Origin: UBA2241 sp963777895
GTDB lineage: Bacteria > Actinomycetota > Thermoleophilia > UBA2241
NCBI GenBank assembly: GCA_963777895.1
Contig: CAVZSF010000004.1
Span: forward strand, 62,001 to 126,000
DNA length: 64,000 nucleotides
Reading direction: 5' to 3'
Part shown: positions 44,239 to 53,140 of the stretch, piece after piece
How positions within the stretch are numbered: position 1 is the stretch's first letter
Layout: each line of letters opens with the position of its first letter
Made by a program: the position numbers and the translations under genes
The notes under the pieces: generated by a model
Seen by the model: the letters and a program-made list of their open reading frames with translations, nothing else
Told to the model about the DNA's origin: nothing
Database searches by the model: none

Positions 44239-45607
44239 TCACGCGCCTCCTCGGTCGGCTGCTGATGTCGGGAAGATGCTGCTTTCGCCTTGCTGGGCGC
44301 GCACGGCGCGCGCTGCGATGTCCCTGCGCGTCTGGCGGCCGTCGAAATGGATCAGGGCGACGGCCTCGTAGGCGCGCCGGCGCGCGGCGGCGAAGCCGTC
44401 GCCGAGCGCGCTCACCGCGAGGACGCGGCCGCCGGCCGTGACGACGGTCGGATCGGTCGTGACGCGGCCGCCACTCACCGGCGAGGCCGGCTCGCCCCAC
44501 GCCGTGCCGGCGTGGTACACGGTCACCCCGGGCAGCGCGGCCGCGTCCTCGAGCCCCATGATCGCGTCGCCCTTGTGGCTGCTCGCCGGGTAGCCGGCCG
44601 AGGCCATGACGACGGTGACGCAATCCTGCGGCTTCCAGGCAGGCTTCACGCCGGCCAGCTCTCCCTTGGCCGAGGCCAGGCACAGCTCGAGCAGGTCGCT
44701 GTCGAGCCGCGGCAACACGGCCTGCGTCTCAGGGTCGCCGAAGCGGCAGTTGAACTCGAGCACCTTGGTGCCCTTGGCCGTCACGATGAGCCCGGCGTAC
44801 AGCACGCCCGCGATAGGCGATGCCGCGCCGCTTGAGGGTGGCGAGCACGGGCTCGACGAGCCGCTCCATCGCGGCGTCGATGGCGGTCTGCTCGAACCCG
44901 GGGACAGGACAGTAGCTTCCCATGCCGCCGGTGTTGGGTCCCTTGTCGCCGTCGAAGATGCGCTTGTAGTCCTGCGCGGGAGCCAGCGGCACGGCGGTCT
45001 CGCCGTCGCACAGCACGAGCAGCGAGACCTCGCTGCCCGTCAGGTACTCCTCGATGAGGACGCTGGCTCCGGCCTCGCCGAAGCTGTTGCGCACGAGGCA
45101 ATCTTCGACGGCGGCCCGGGCGGCATCGCGGTCCTCGGCGATCATGACGCCCTTGCCGGCCGCCAGGCCGTCCGCCTTGACCACCAGAGGGAACGTCTCC
45201 TGAAGCTCGATGCAGCGCAGCGCGTCCTCGAGGTCGCGGTGCAGGCGATAGCGTCCGGTGGGGGCCTTCGCCTCGTCCATGATGCCTTTGGCGAAGGCCT
45301 TACTGCCCTCCATCTGGGCGGCCTCCCCCGACGGGCCGAAGACGAGCAGGCCCCGCTCTGCCAGGGAGTCGGCGAGGCCGGCGACGAGGGGCGCCTCCGG
45401 CCCGACGACCGTCAGGTCCGGGCGTTCGCGGACGGCCCACTCGAGCAGGCCGGCGAGGTCTTCGGCGCCGATCGGCAAACACTCCGCCTCGGCGGCGATG
45501 CCGGCGTTGCCCGGGGCGCAGAACACGTCCGGGCGGAGCGGCGATGCCGCGATGGAATGGACGAGGGCGTGCTCGCGGCCGCCCCCACCGATGACCAGCA
45601 CCCGCAT
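44239..45607 (-). CDS. purD: Phosphoribosylamine--glycine ligase, one frame break
   Basis: About 455 residues joined, slightly above the usual 420-430. ATP-grasp enzyme making GAR. Frame one: RVLVIGGGGREHALVHSIAA, CAPGNAGIAAEAECL, LTVVGPEAPLVAGLADSLAE, PLVVKADGLAAGKGVMIAED and DYKRIFDGDKGPNTGGMGSY. An extra G near 44809 (GGG for GG) shifts the reading. The second frame continues VLYAGLIVTAKGTKVLEFNC, RFGDPETQAVLPRLDSDLLE and GKGDAI-like SSHKGDAIMGLED. ATG 45607. Followed at once by purE. Being essential, it is almost certainly intact in the organism. Confidence 0.94.
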
Positions 45608-45714
45608 GCGTCCCTCCCAAGGCTGAGAACGTGGAACGGGCCCGGCGCTCGCCGTGCGGCAGGCTGGAGCTGAGCCCGCGCAAGTGTACGCCGCGGCAGA
45701 AGGCCTCGACAATG

Positions 45715-45747
45715 GATGGGCGGCGCTGTCGCTCGCCGCCGCCCATC
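45715..45747 (-). terminator. 11-bp hairpin, terminator of the sugar ABC operon
   Basis: 45715-45725 pairs with 45737-45747, 11-base loop, beginning 24 bp after the permease stop at 45772. Confidence 0.6.
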
Positions 45748-45771
45748 CTCAGGTCACCGCCCCTGTGGCTG

Positions 45772-46612
45772 CTACTTGACCGACCCGGCCAGGAGACCCT
45801 GCACGAAGTACCTCTGGAAGGCGAAGAACACGACCAGCGGCACGACGAGCGACAGGAACGCCGCCGGCGCGATCATCTCGATGTTCGACCCGAACTGCCG
45901 AAGCTGCGAGAAGATGGCCACGGTGATCGGCTGCGTGTTGCGTCCGAAGGTCAGCGCGACGAGGAGGTCGTTCCAGGTCCAGAGGAACTGGAAGATCGCC
46001 AGCGAGGCGATCGCCGGCAGGCCGAGCGGCAGGACGAGACGGAAGAAGATCTTGAACTCGCCCGCGCCGTCGATGCGCGCCGCCTCGAGCAGCTCCTTCG
46101 GGATCCCGATGAAGAAGTTCCGCAGCAGGAAGATGGCGAACGGCAGGCCGAAGGCGGTGTGGAAGAGGATGAGGCCGATGACGGTGTCGAAGATCCCGAG
46201 GTGGTTGTACAGCGAGAAGATCGGGATCAGGGCCATCTGGAGCGGCACGACCAGCATCGCGATGATGCCGATGAAGAGCCAGTCCCGGCCCGGGAAGTCG
46301 AGCCAGGCGAACGCGTAGCCCGCAAGGGCCGCGACGAGGATCGGGAGCACGGTGCTGCCGATCGCGATCCACACCGTCGTCACGAGCGCGCTCGGTGATG
46401 TCCTGGTTCGCCAGCACGTTGCGGTAGTTCTCGAGGGTCAGCGAGCTTGGGCTCGAGAAGACCTGCCACCAGCCTTTCGCCGCCACGTCCGAGGCGGGCA
46501 GCAGCGAGGTGAAGAAGAGGCCGATGGTCGGGACCAGCCAGAGCAGGCCGATGATGACCAGGACGACGTGGATCGGAGCCATGGCCGCGACGCGCAGCAC
46601 GCGTTTCGCCAC
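45772..46612 (-). CDS. Carbohydrate ABC transporter permease (MalG-type), frame break
   Basis: About 280 residues, six spans. Begins AKRVLRVAAMAPIHVVLVII, with GLLWLVPTIGLFFTSLLPAS. An extra base near 46392 shifts the frame, and the second part holds TTVWIAIGSTVLPILVAALA, IAMLVVPLQMALIPIFSLYN, the ATPase-coupling EAA loop EAARIDGAGEFKIFFRLVLP and QRYFVQGLLAGSVK at the end, the classic MalG terminus. GTG 46612 is used here. An ATG at 46694 overlapping the upstream permease stop starts a neighbouring frame (MATEQRTLSGQLGPRAPAGR) that would join after one more extra base near 46640, and may be the true start. Confidence 0.87.
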
Positions 46613-46690
46613 GCTCTCGCGCTGCGGACCCGCGGCCGGCAGGCGCGCGCGGGCCGAGCTGCCCGCTCAGTGTCCTCTGCTCGGTAGCCA

Positions 46691-48065
46691 TCATGCCTCC
46701 CGCTTGAATCGCCTGATGTTGAGAGCGAGCACCGGGATCACGAGCAGGAAGAGAAAGACCGCGATCGCCGAGCCGAGCCCGAAGTTGTTGACGCCGCCGA
46801 ACGACGTGCGCCACATCGCGAGCGCGATCACGTTCGCCTCGGCCTGCGTCGACGCCGGTGCGACGGCCAGCACGATGTCGAAGACCTTGAGCACGTTGAT
46901 CAGCATCGTGATGAAGACCACCGAGAGGACCGGCGCGAGCAGCGGCACCGTGACGCGGCGGAACACCTGCCACTCGGTGCCGCCGTCGGTCCGCGCCGCC
47001 TCGAGGACGTCGCGCGGAATGGCGGCGAGCCCCGCGCCGATGACCACCATCGAAAAGCCCGCCCACACCCAGATATAGGCGATCATGATCGCCGGCGTGA
47101 TCAGGCGCGGGCCGAGCCACGAGTAGCCCCCGAAGGGCTGCTTGAACTCGCTCGCGGCGATGGCGACGGTGTAGTTGCCGCCGTTGACGCCGTTGAAGAC
47201 GAAGTCCCCGGAGGCGCCCGTCGTGGCGGTCGCGACGACCTTCCCGGAGGCGTCCGTGAGATCGACCTCGACGCCGGGCAGGCCAAGCTCCCCTGACTCC
47301 ACCTTGCCGGGTGTGCCGCCGCCCGGCTTGAAGTCGCGCCAGACGACGCCGCTGATGCCGCCGGCCGCGGCCTGCGGGACGGCGGCTGTAGCGGCGTCCT
47401 TGGGGACGTCGGCGGGGGCTATGGCCGTCAGTCCGAGCAGGGCGGTCTGGCCGGGTGCTACCTGCTTCTTGAGGGCCAGACCGCCCTGGTCGTTGACCAG
47501 AGCGCCACTCGAGGGTCGCGCCCCCGCGAGGTTGCCTTCGTTGACGAACACGTCGCGTACGGCGGTGATGCTCGCGTTGAGCACGCCGCGGCTCGGGTCC
47601 TGTTCATAGACGATCCGCCAGATCAGCCCGGCGGCGAACAGGGAGATCGCCATGGGCATGAAGACGGCCGTCTTGAAGGCGACGGCCCAGCTCACGCGCT
47701 CGGTCAGGACGGCGAAGATCAGGCCGATGGCCGTGACGAGGGCCGGCACGACCGCGACCCAGAGCGCATTGTTCCTGATCGCCGTCAGCAGGATGTCCGT
47801 GGTGAAGATCCGGCGGTAGTTGTCGAGGCCCACGAAGCGAGTCGCCCGACGCGTCGTAGAAGCTCCTGATGAAGGTCGTGATGGTGGGGTAGACGACCCA
47901 GATCGTGAGGAAGATGAGCGCCGGGGCGAGAAAGCCTGCCGCGATGAGGTAGGAGCGACGGCGGCCGGGGCCAGCCGAGCCCTGGCCGCCGCTCTCGTCC
48001 GGGGCGCGCGGGGTCGCGGGCCTGTCGGCCCGCGACCCCGCCGGAACGACGGTGCCTGATGGCAT
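46691..48065 (-). CDS. Carbohydrate ABC transporter permease (MalF-type) with SdrD/CnaB-like insert, frame break
   Basis: About 457 residues joined, larger than the usual 290-310. First part: Pro/Gly-rich leader, span SYLIAAGFLAPALIFLTIWV, VYPTITTFIRSFYDASGD. After an extra base near 47842 the second frame begins FVGLDNYRRIFTTDILLTAI. Spans follow, then from about 47594 to 47110 a 160-residue outside segment with a compact beta domain (GISGVVWRDFKPGGG, GLPGVEVDLTDASGKVVATA, TGASGDFVFNGVNGGNYTVA), the pattern of SdrD_B/CnaB-type folds. The channel resumes with TPAIMIAYIWVWAGFSMVVI and the EAA loop LEAARTDGGTEWQVFRRVTV. The insert sits where MalF of E. coli has its P2 loop, which contacts the binding protein. 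Confidence 0.87.
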
Positions 48066-48092
48066 GCCTGCCTCCCTTTGCCCCGGGGGCTC

Positions 48093-49430
48093 TTACTGTC
48101 CCTTGTAGGCCTGGGCGGCGGCCTGCTCCAGCTTCTGCGCCGTGCCGTCGACGTTGCTGGGATCCTTCAGGAAGTCCTGGAGGATCTTCCACTCGCCCTG
48201 ACCCGGGGTGCCGCCGAAGTCGGCCGGAGCCAGGTCGGACATGTCGAAGCGGAACGTCTCGGCATCCGCCAGGGCCGTCGCCGTCGCCCTCGTGATGTCG
48301 TCGGGGTAGACGCTGGGGTCGAGGTTCTTGTTCGGCGACGAGAAGCCGCCGATCTTCGCCCAGATCTCGGCGGCCTGCGGCGAGGCGAGATACTTGATGA
48401 ACGCCTGCGTCGCCGGCGAGTCCTTGAACATGACGACGGTGTCGCCGCCGCCGACGACCGTGTTGGCTGATCCATTGATCGACGGGAAGTCGAACACGTT
48501 GTAGTCGGTCCCGGGCTTGGCATTGGTCGAGTCCTGGATCACGCCCTGCACGAAGTCGCCTTCAAAGACCATGGCGGCCTTGGGGTTGGACTGGAAGACT
48601 TGAGACACGGACGTCGGGAAGTCGGTCTGCAGGGCGCCCGAGTAGCCTCCCGCGATGTACTTCGGGTTCTTGAGCACATCGCCCATGATGGTGAGGGCGT
48701 CCTTGACCGACTGGTCGGTCCAGGGGATCTGATGGGTCGCCAGCTGGTCGTACTTGTCGGGCCCGGCCGAGCGAAGGTAGATGTTCTCGAAGAGGTCGGT
48801 GAGCGTCCAGCCGTCGGCTCCCGCGATCGAGTAGGGCGGCACGCCCGACGCGCTGATCGTGTCGGCCACGCTCATCAGGTCGTCCCAGGTCGCGGGCGGC
48901 TGCACGCCGGCATCGCTGAAGACCTTGGTGTTGTACCAGACCGTGGACTTGTTGGCGCCCTTGAAGACGAAGCCGTAGAGCTTGCCGTTGACCTCGCCGA
49001 GCTTGAGCCAGTCGGCCGCGTAGTTGGCTTGCACATCGCTGCGGGCGAACTCGATCGGCTTGAGCGCACCACGGCTTGCGAACTGAGTCATGAGACCCGG
49101 CTGCGCCAGGAAGGCGACATCCGGAGGATTGCCGCCCTGCACCGCCGTGCCCAACACGGTCGGCAGCTGGTCGCCCGCCGAGTTGTACTTGACCGTGACG
49201 TCGGGGTTCGCGTTCGTGAACCCGTCGATCACTTGCTGGAAGGCCTTCTGCTCGGCGCCGGACCACACTCCCATCACCGAGATCTTGCCGCTGACGCCGC
49301 CGCCGGCCGGAAGGCTGCTGGAGGGACTCGCCGCCGTGCCGCCGTTGTCGTTGCTGCTGCCGCAGGCTACGCCTACCACCGCGAGCGCAGCTGCCACCGC
49401 GAGGAGGAGGAGCAATCGTGAGATCTTCAT
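48093..49430 (-). CDS. Carbohydrate ABC transporter substrate-binding lipoprotein
   Basis: 445 residues. Signal peptide with lipobox (VVGVACGSSND), Ser/Gly linker, then the family-1 sugar-binding fold: KISVMGVWSGAEQKAFQQVI, VTVKYNSAGDQLPTVLGTAV, GKLYGFVFKGANKSTVWYNT, PPATWDDLMSVADTISASGV and AMVFEGDFVQGVIQDSTNAK. First transmembrane-partner gene lies 27 bp downstream. Several Trp and Asp residues typical of sugar stacking are visible (ADGWTLTDLFENIYLRSAGP). Substrate probably an oligosaccharide, not identifiable. Ends in TAA. Confidence 0.92.
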   Translation of the reverse strand: MKISRLLLLLAVAAALAVVGVACGSSNDNGGTAASPSSSLPAGGGVSGKISVMGVWSGAEQKAFQQVIDGFTNANPDVTVKYNSAGDQLPTVLGTAVQGGNPPDVAFLAQPGLMTQFASRGALKPIEFARSDVQANYAADWLKLGEVNGKLYGFVFKGANKSTVWYNTKVFSDAGVQPPATWDDLMSVADTISASGVPPYSIAGADGWTLTDLFENIYLRSAGPDKYDQLATHQIPWTDQSVKDALTIMGDVLKNPKYIAGGYSGALQTDFPTSVSQVFQSNPKAAMVFEGDFVQGVIQDSTNAKPGTDYNVFDFPSINGSANTVVGGGDTVVMFKDSPATQAFIKYLASPQAAEIWAKIGGFSSPNKNLDPSVYPDDITRATATALADAETFRFDMSDLAPADFGGTPGQGEWKILQDFLKDPSNVDGTAQKLEQAAAQAYKGQ

Positions 49431-49463
49431 TGTGGTTCTCCCTTCAAAACACGAACGCGCGCC

Positions 49464-50705
49464 TCAAGCGGCGCGCGCAGTAGTCGCTGGAGCCTCGACC
49501 TCGTCGTAGATGGCGAGACCCGTGTCGGGGTCGAAGAAATGGAGGGCACGGGTGTCGACGGCGGCCTCGAGCTGCTCGCCCTCGCGTACCTTCGAGCGGG
49601 GGTCGAACCGGCCGACCAGTTTGGAGGTCTTTTCATTGTGGGCCGGCGGCTGGGTGCCGCTGCCCTTCGCCATGTCCTCGATGAGCTCGCGGGCGTCGTC
49701 CGTGAGGACGGGCGGCGCTTCGATCTCGAAGTGCACGACGAGTTCCGAGCCGAGCGCCTCGCGCAACATCAGCTTGCCGCGCAGGCGCAGACCCTCGGGG
49801 GCGTCGTCCACGAGGTTCACGTCCTCGAGGTCTTCAGGCCTGATGCCGAGGACGACGCGCCGGCCTTCGAAGGACTTGAGGGCCGGGTACATCGACTGTA
49901 CGTGCTCGTCGAGCTGCAGTCGTTGCGACCCGGCCACCGCCGTCAGGCTGTTGCCGTTGCGCTCCAGGTCGACCTCGATCATGTTCATCGTCGGGCTGCC
50001 GATGAAGCCGCCCACGAAGAGGTTGACGGGACGGTCGTAGAGCTCCTGCGGCGGGGCCACCTGTTGCAGCTCGCCCCGCCGCATCACGGCCACGCGATCG
50101 CCCATGGTCATCGCCTCGACCTGATCGTGTGTCACGTAGACCGTGGTGACGCCCAGGTCGCGCTGAAGCCGGCTGATCTCCGCGCGCATGTTGACGCGCA
50201 GCTTCGCGTCGAGGTTCGAGAGCGGCTCGTCCATGAGGAAGGCCTGCGGCTCGCGCACGATGGCGCGCCCCATGGCGACCCGCTGCCGCTGGCCGCCCGA
50301 GAGGGCGCGCGGCTTGCGCTTCAAGAACTGCTCGAGCCCGAGGATCTGCGCCGCGTGGGTGACGCGCTTCTCGATCTCCTTCTTGTCGACGCCGCGCAGC
50401 TTGAGGCCGAAGCCGATGTTGTCGTAGACGGTGAGGTGCGGGTAGAGGGCGTAGCTCTGAAAGACCATGGCGATGTCGCGGTCGCGCGGCGCGAGGCGGT
50501 TGACGATGCGGTCGCCGATGCGGATCGTGCCCGCGCTGATCTCTTCAAGGCCGGCCAGCATGCGGAGCGCGGTCGTCTTGCCGCAGCCCGAGGGACCGAC
50601 CAGCACCATGAACTCCCCGTCGTGTATCTCGAGGTCCATGTCGTGTACGGCGGTGGTGCCGTCTCCGTACACCTTGCTGACCCCGTCGAAGGTGACTTCG
50701 GCCAC
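49464..50705 (-). CDS. Carbohydrate ABC transporter ATPase (MsmX/UgpC family)
   Basis: 413 residues. Walker A VLVGPSGCGKTTALRMLAGL, Q-loop AMVFQSYALYPHLTVYDNIG, signature ALSGGQRQRVAMGRAIVREP, Walker B AFLMDEPLSNLDAKLRVNMR and switch His TTVYVTHDQVEAMTMGDRVA. The C-terminal TOBE region (VGGFIGSPTMNMIEVDLERN, VVLGIRPEDLEDVNL) is about 40 residues longer than usual, with an extra segment around VLTDDARELIEDMAKGSGTQ. First gene of the four-gene transporter operon; 284 bp upstream is gene-free and holds only the PadR terminator. Confidence 0.95.
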   Translation of the reverse strand: MAEVTFDGVSKVYGDGTTAVHDMDLEIHDGEFMVLVGPSGCGKTTALRMLAGLEEISAGTIRIGDRIVNRLAPRDRDIAMVFQSYALYPHLTVYDNIGFGLKLRGVDKKEIEKRVTHAAQILGLEQFLKRKPRALSGGQRQRVAMGRAIVREPQAFLMDEPLSNLDAKLRVNMRAEISRLQRDLGVTTVYVTHDQVEAMTMGDRVAVMRRGELQQVAPPQELYDRPVNLFVGGFIGSPTMNMIEVDLERNGNSLTAVAGSQRLQLDEHVQSMYPALKSFEGRRVVLGIRPEDLEDVNLVDDAPEGLRLRGKLMLREALGSELVVHFEIEAPPVLTDDARELIEDMAKGSGTQPPAHNEKTSKLVGRFDPRSKVREGEQLEAAVDTRALHFFDPDTGLAIYDEVEAPATTARAA

Positions 50706-50899
50706 CTCGCCTCCCCTGGGATAGTCTCACCCGCTGGAGGAGCCCCGAGCGGGCCTCTGCTAGGCATATCCCTCGAGTACTGCGAGGCTAACGGGGCGGC
50801 CGTTCACGCCTGGCCGGCGGCGATCCGGCGGTGCTGTTCGCGCCTGCGGACGCGTGCCGCCCGCCGGGCGCCGGACCGCGTCATCCTCTTCCCAGAGAA

Positions 50900-50934
50900 G
50901 CGCGGCCGGGCGGTCTGTCACCGCCCGGCCGCGC
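50900..50934 (-). terminator. 15-bp perfect hairpin after the PadR gene
   Basis: 50900-50914 pairs with 50920-50934, loop CTGTC. It lies 55 bp 3' of the PadR stop. Confidence 0.65.
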
Positions 50935-50989
50935 ACGATTCCGAGGACAACGGCGACGCCCGCGAGGCCGCCGCCAGGTCAGCCCGCGA

Positions 50990-51583
50990 TCAGTCGCTCC
51001 CGGCAAGCATGGTGTAGAGGCGCTTGCGGGCCTCTGCGAGGACGGCAAGCGCCTCCTCGACCTGCGCGTCCGAGCCGGCCATCGCGACCTGCTTGGCTGC
51101 CGCGCCGAGCTGGAAGACGGCGTGTCGCAACTGGTGTCGCGGTTCGCTCGGCCCTTCCGTCGCCCACGGCGTCGCGCTCTCTTCGGTGGCGAGCCGTCCG
51201 GCTTCGGCCTTTCCTGCCTCGGTGAGCGAGAAGACGCGCTTGCCCTCGACCTCCTCGCTCTTCACGAGGCCCTGGTCCTCGAGCATCTGCAGGGTCGGGT
51301 ACACCGAGCCCGGGCTGGGGCGCCAGTGTCCCCCGCTGCGCTCCTCGAGCTGCTGCATGATCTCGTATCCGTGCATGGGCGCTTCGTTCAGCAGAGAGAG
51401 CACGGCGGCCTTGATGAGGCCGCGGCGCGCACGCTGTCCGTGACGGCCGAAGGGGTGACCGTGAGGCCCCTCGCCGTGCGGCCCGAAGGGGCCACGGTGA
51501 TGGAAGGGGAAGTCCCGGGCGCCGGGTGCGTCGGCGCTCGCGCCGGCGCACCTGCGCCACTGGTTCGATCTGCCTACATTCAT
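50990..51583 (-). CDS. PadR-family transcriptional regulator with His/Gly-rich N-terminus
   Basis: 197 residues. Residues 24-55 are rich in His, Gly, Pro and Phe (FPFHHRGPFGPHGEGPHGHP), which could bind metal. The winged helix is RRGLIKAAVLSLLNEAPMHG, YEIMQQLEERSGGHWRPSPG and SVYPTLQMLEDQGLVKSEEV, then EGKRVFSLTEAGKAEAGRLA. The C-terminal helix ends AEARKRLYTMLAGSD. Likely a repressor acting at the AT-rich palindrome just upstream. ATG at 51583. Effector unknown. Confidence 0.9.
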   Translation of the reverse strand: MNVGRSNQWRRCAGASADAPGARDFPFHHRGPFGPHGEGPHGHPFGRHGQRARRGLIKAAVLSLLNEAPMHGYEIMQQLEERSGGHWRPSPGSVYPTLQMLEDQGLVKSEEVEGKRVFSLTEAGKAEAGRLATEESATPWATEGPSEPRHQLRHAVFQLGAAAKQVAMAGSDAQVEEALAVLAEARKRLYTMLAGSD

Positions 51584-51602
51584 GACGACTCCTTGCTATC
51601 GC

Positions 51603-51625
51603 TGTAACGCGATATATCGTAATGC
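51603..51625. promoter_or_regulatory. AT-rich palindrome upstream of the PadR gene, candidate operator
   Basis: The perfect palindrome CGATATATCG (51610-51619) lies 27 bp before the PadR start, with a nearby half site ATCG at 51599-51602. It is strikingly AT-rich for this DNA and placed where an autoregulatory operator would be. Confidence 0.45.
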
Positions 51626-51713
51626 ATCACGAGGAGTTGTCAAGATGGCGTTCCCTGGTGAGGCGCGGTGCCAGGCTACGCGGCCCGGCGGTGTGCCGGT
51701 GGCTTCGCCGCCG

Positions 51714-53012
51714 CTACACCGCGCCGCCGCGCCCGATGCTGCGCGGCAGCACGATGGTCTCGTCGCGGCCCGGACCAGTGGCGATGAACTTCACACGCGT
51801 ACGCGTGAACTCGGCGATGAACTGCACGTAGTCACGGGCCGCCTCGGGCAGGTCCTGCCAAGCGTCGCACTCGCGGATGTCCTCGTCCCAGCCGGGCAGC
51901 TCCTGGAGGACCGGCTTGGCATGGTGGAAGTGCGTCTGCAGCATCGGGAACTCGTCGTGCAGCTTGCCGCCGGCGCGGTACTTGGTGCAGACCTTGAGCG
52001 TGCCGAGATTGCTCAGGACGTCGAGCTTGGTGATCGCGAGATGCGTGATGCCGCTGAGGCGCACGGCGTACTTGAGGGCCACGAGGTCGAGCCACCCGCA
52101 GCGGCGCTGTCGCCCGGTGGTGGTGCCGAACTCGTGGCCCACCTCGCACATGGCGATGCCGGTCTCGTCAAAGAGCTCGGTCGGGAAGGGACCCTCGCCG
52201 ACACGCGTCGTGTAGGCCTTGGCGACGCCGACGACGTGGTCGATGCGCGTGGGCCCGACGCCGGCGCCGGCGCAGGCACCGCCGGCGATCGGGTTGCTCG
52301 AGGTCACGAAGGGATACGTCCCGAAGTCGATGTCGAGCAGCGTCCCCTGGGCGCCCTCGAAGAGCACATGCTTGTCCTGATCGAGCGCCTGGTTGACGAG
52401 CAGGCTCGCGTCGCAGATGAAGGGCTCCAGGCGCTCGCGGTACCCAAGCAGCTCGTCGGTCACCTGGTCGGGGTCCAGCGTCCCGATGTCGTAGCGTTGC
52501 AGCAGCCAGTTCTTCTCAGCCAGGGAGGTGCGGATCTTGCGGCGCAGGATGCGCTCGTCCAACACGTCCTGCAGGCGGATACCGAGGCGCGCGTACTTGT
52601 CGATGTAGCAGGGGCCGATGCCGCGCCCGGTCGTGCCGATCTTGAACTTGCCGAGCTGTGTCTCGGCGGCCCCGTCGAGAAGCAGGTGGTAGGGCATGAT
52701 GAGATGGGCGTTGCCCGAGACGCGCAGGTTGTCCACGGCGACGCCGCGGCTGCGCAGGGCGTCGACCTCGCCGAACAGGATGTGAGGGTCGACCACGACC
52801 CCGTTGCCGATGATGCACATCTTGGCGCCGTAGAGGATGCCGGAGGGGATGAGGTGCAGCTTGAAGACCTCGCCGTCGCGCACGATGGTGTGGCCGGCGT
52901 TGTTGCCGCCCTGGAAGCGCGCGACCACGTCCGCCTTCTCGGCGAGCAGATCGGTGATCTTCCCCTTGCCTTCGTCGCCCCACTGGGCGCCGATCACGAC
53001 GGTGCCTGGCAC
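51714..53012 (-). CDS. purA: Adenylosuccinate synthetase
   Basis: 432 residues. GTP-dependent synthesis of adenylosuccinate from IMP and aspartate. GTVVIGAQWGDEGKGKITDL (P-loop-like QWGDEGKGK), ARFQGGNNAGHTIV, LIPSGILYGAKMCIIGNGVV, GTTGRGIGPCYIDKYARLGI, LFEGAQGTLLDIDFGTYPFV, TSSNPIAGGACAGAGVGPTR and TTTGRQRRCGWLDLVALKYA. GTG at 53012 with GGAGGAT upstream. Ends in TAG. Monocistronic. Confidence 0.97.
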   Translation of the reverse strand: MPGTVVIGAQWGDEGKGKITDLLAEKADVVARFQGGNNAGHTIVRDGEVFKLHLIPSGILYGAKMCIIGNGVVVDPHILFGEVDALRSRGVAVDNLRVSGNAHLIMPYHLLLDGAAETQLGKFKIGTTGRGIGPCYIDKYARLGIRLQDVLDERILRRKIRTSLAEKNWLLQRYDIGTLDPDQVTDELLGYRERLEPFICDASLLVNQALDQDKHVLFEGAQGTLLDIDFGTYPFVTSSNPIAGGACAGAGVGPTRIDHVVGVAKAYTTRVGEGPFPTELFDETGIAMCEVGHEFGTTTGRQRRCGWLDLVALKYAVRLSGITHLAITKLDVLSNLGTLKVCTKYRAGGKLHDEFPMLQTHFHHAKPVLQELPGWDEDIRECDAWQDLPEAARDYVQFIAEFTRTRVKFIATGPGRDETIVLPRSIGRGGAV

Positions 53013-53140
53013 TGGATCCTCCGGGATGGTCGGTCGCGACCCTCGAGCCGCACGCTCCGCTTGGCATCATACCCTGAAGCTTTGAGCCCCGGCGGCATGC
53101 GGAAGAACCGTGGACAGACAGACGACGAAGGGGGCCGGAG

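Noticed and set aside
49464..51017. Plus-strand open frame opposite the ABC ATPase
   Set aside because: Shadow of the ATPase gene with low-complexity content.
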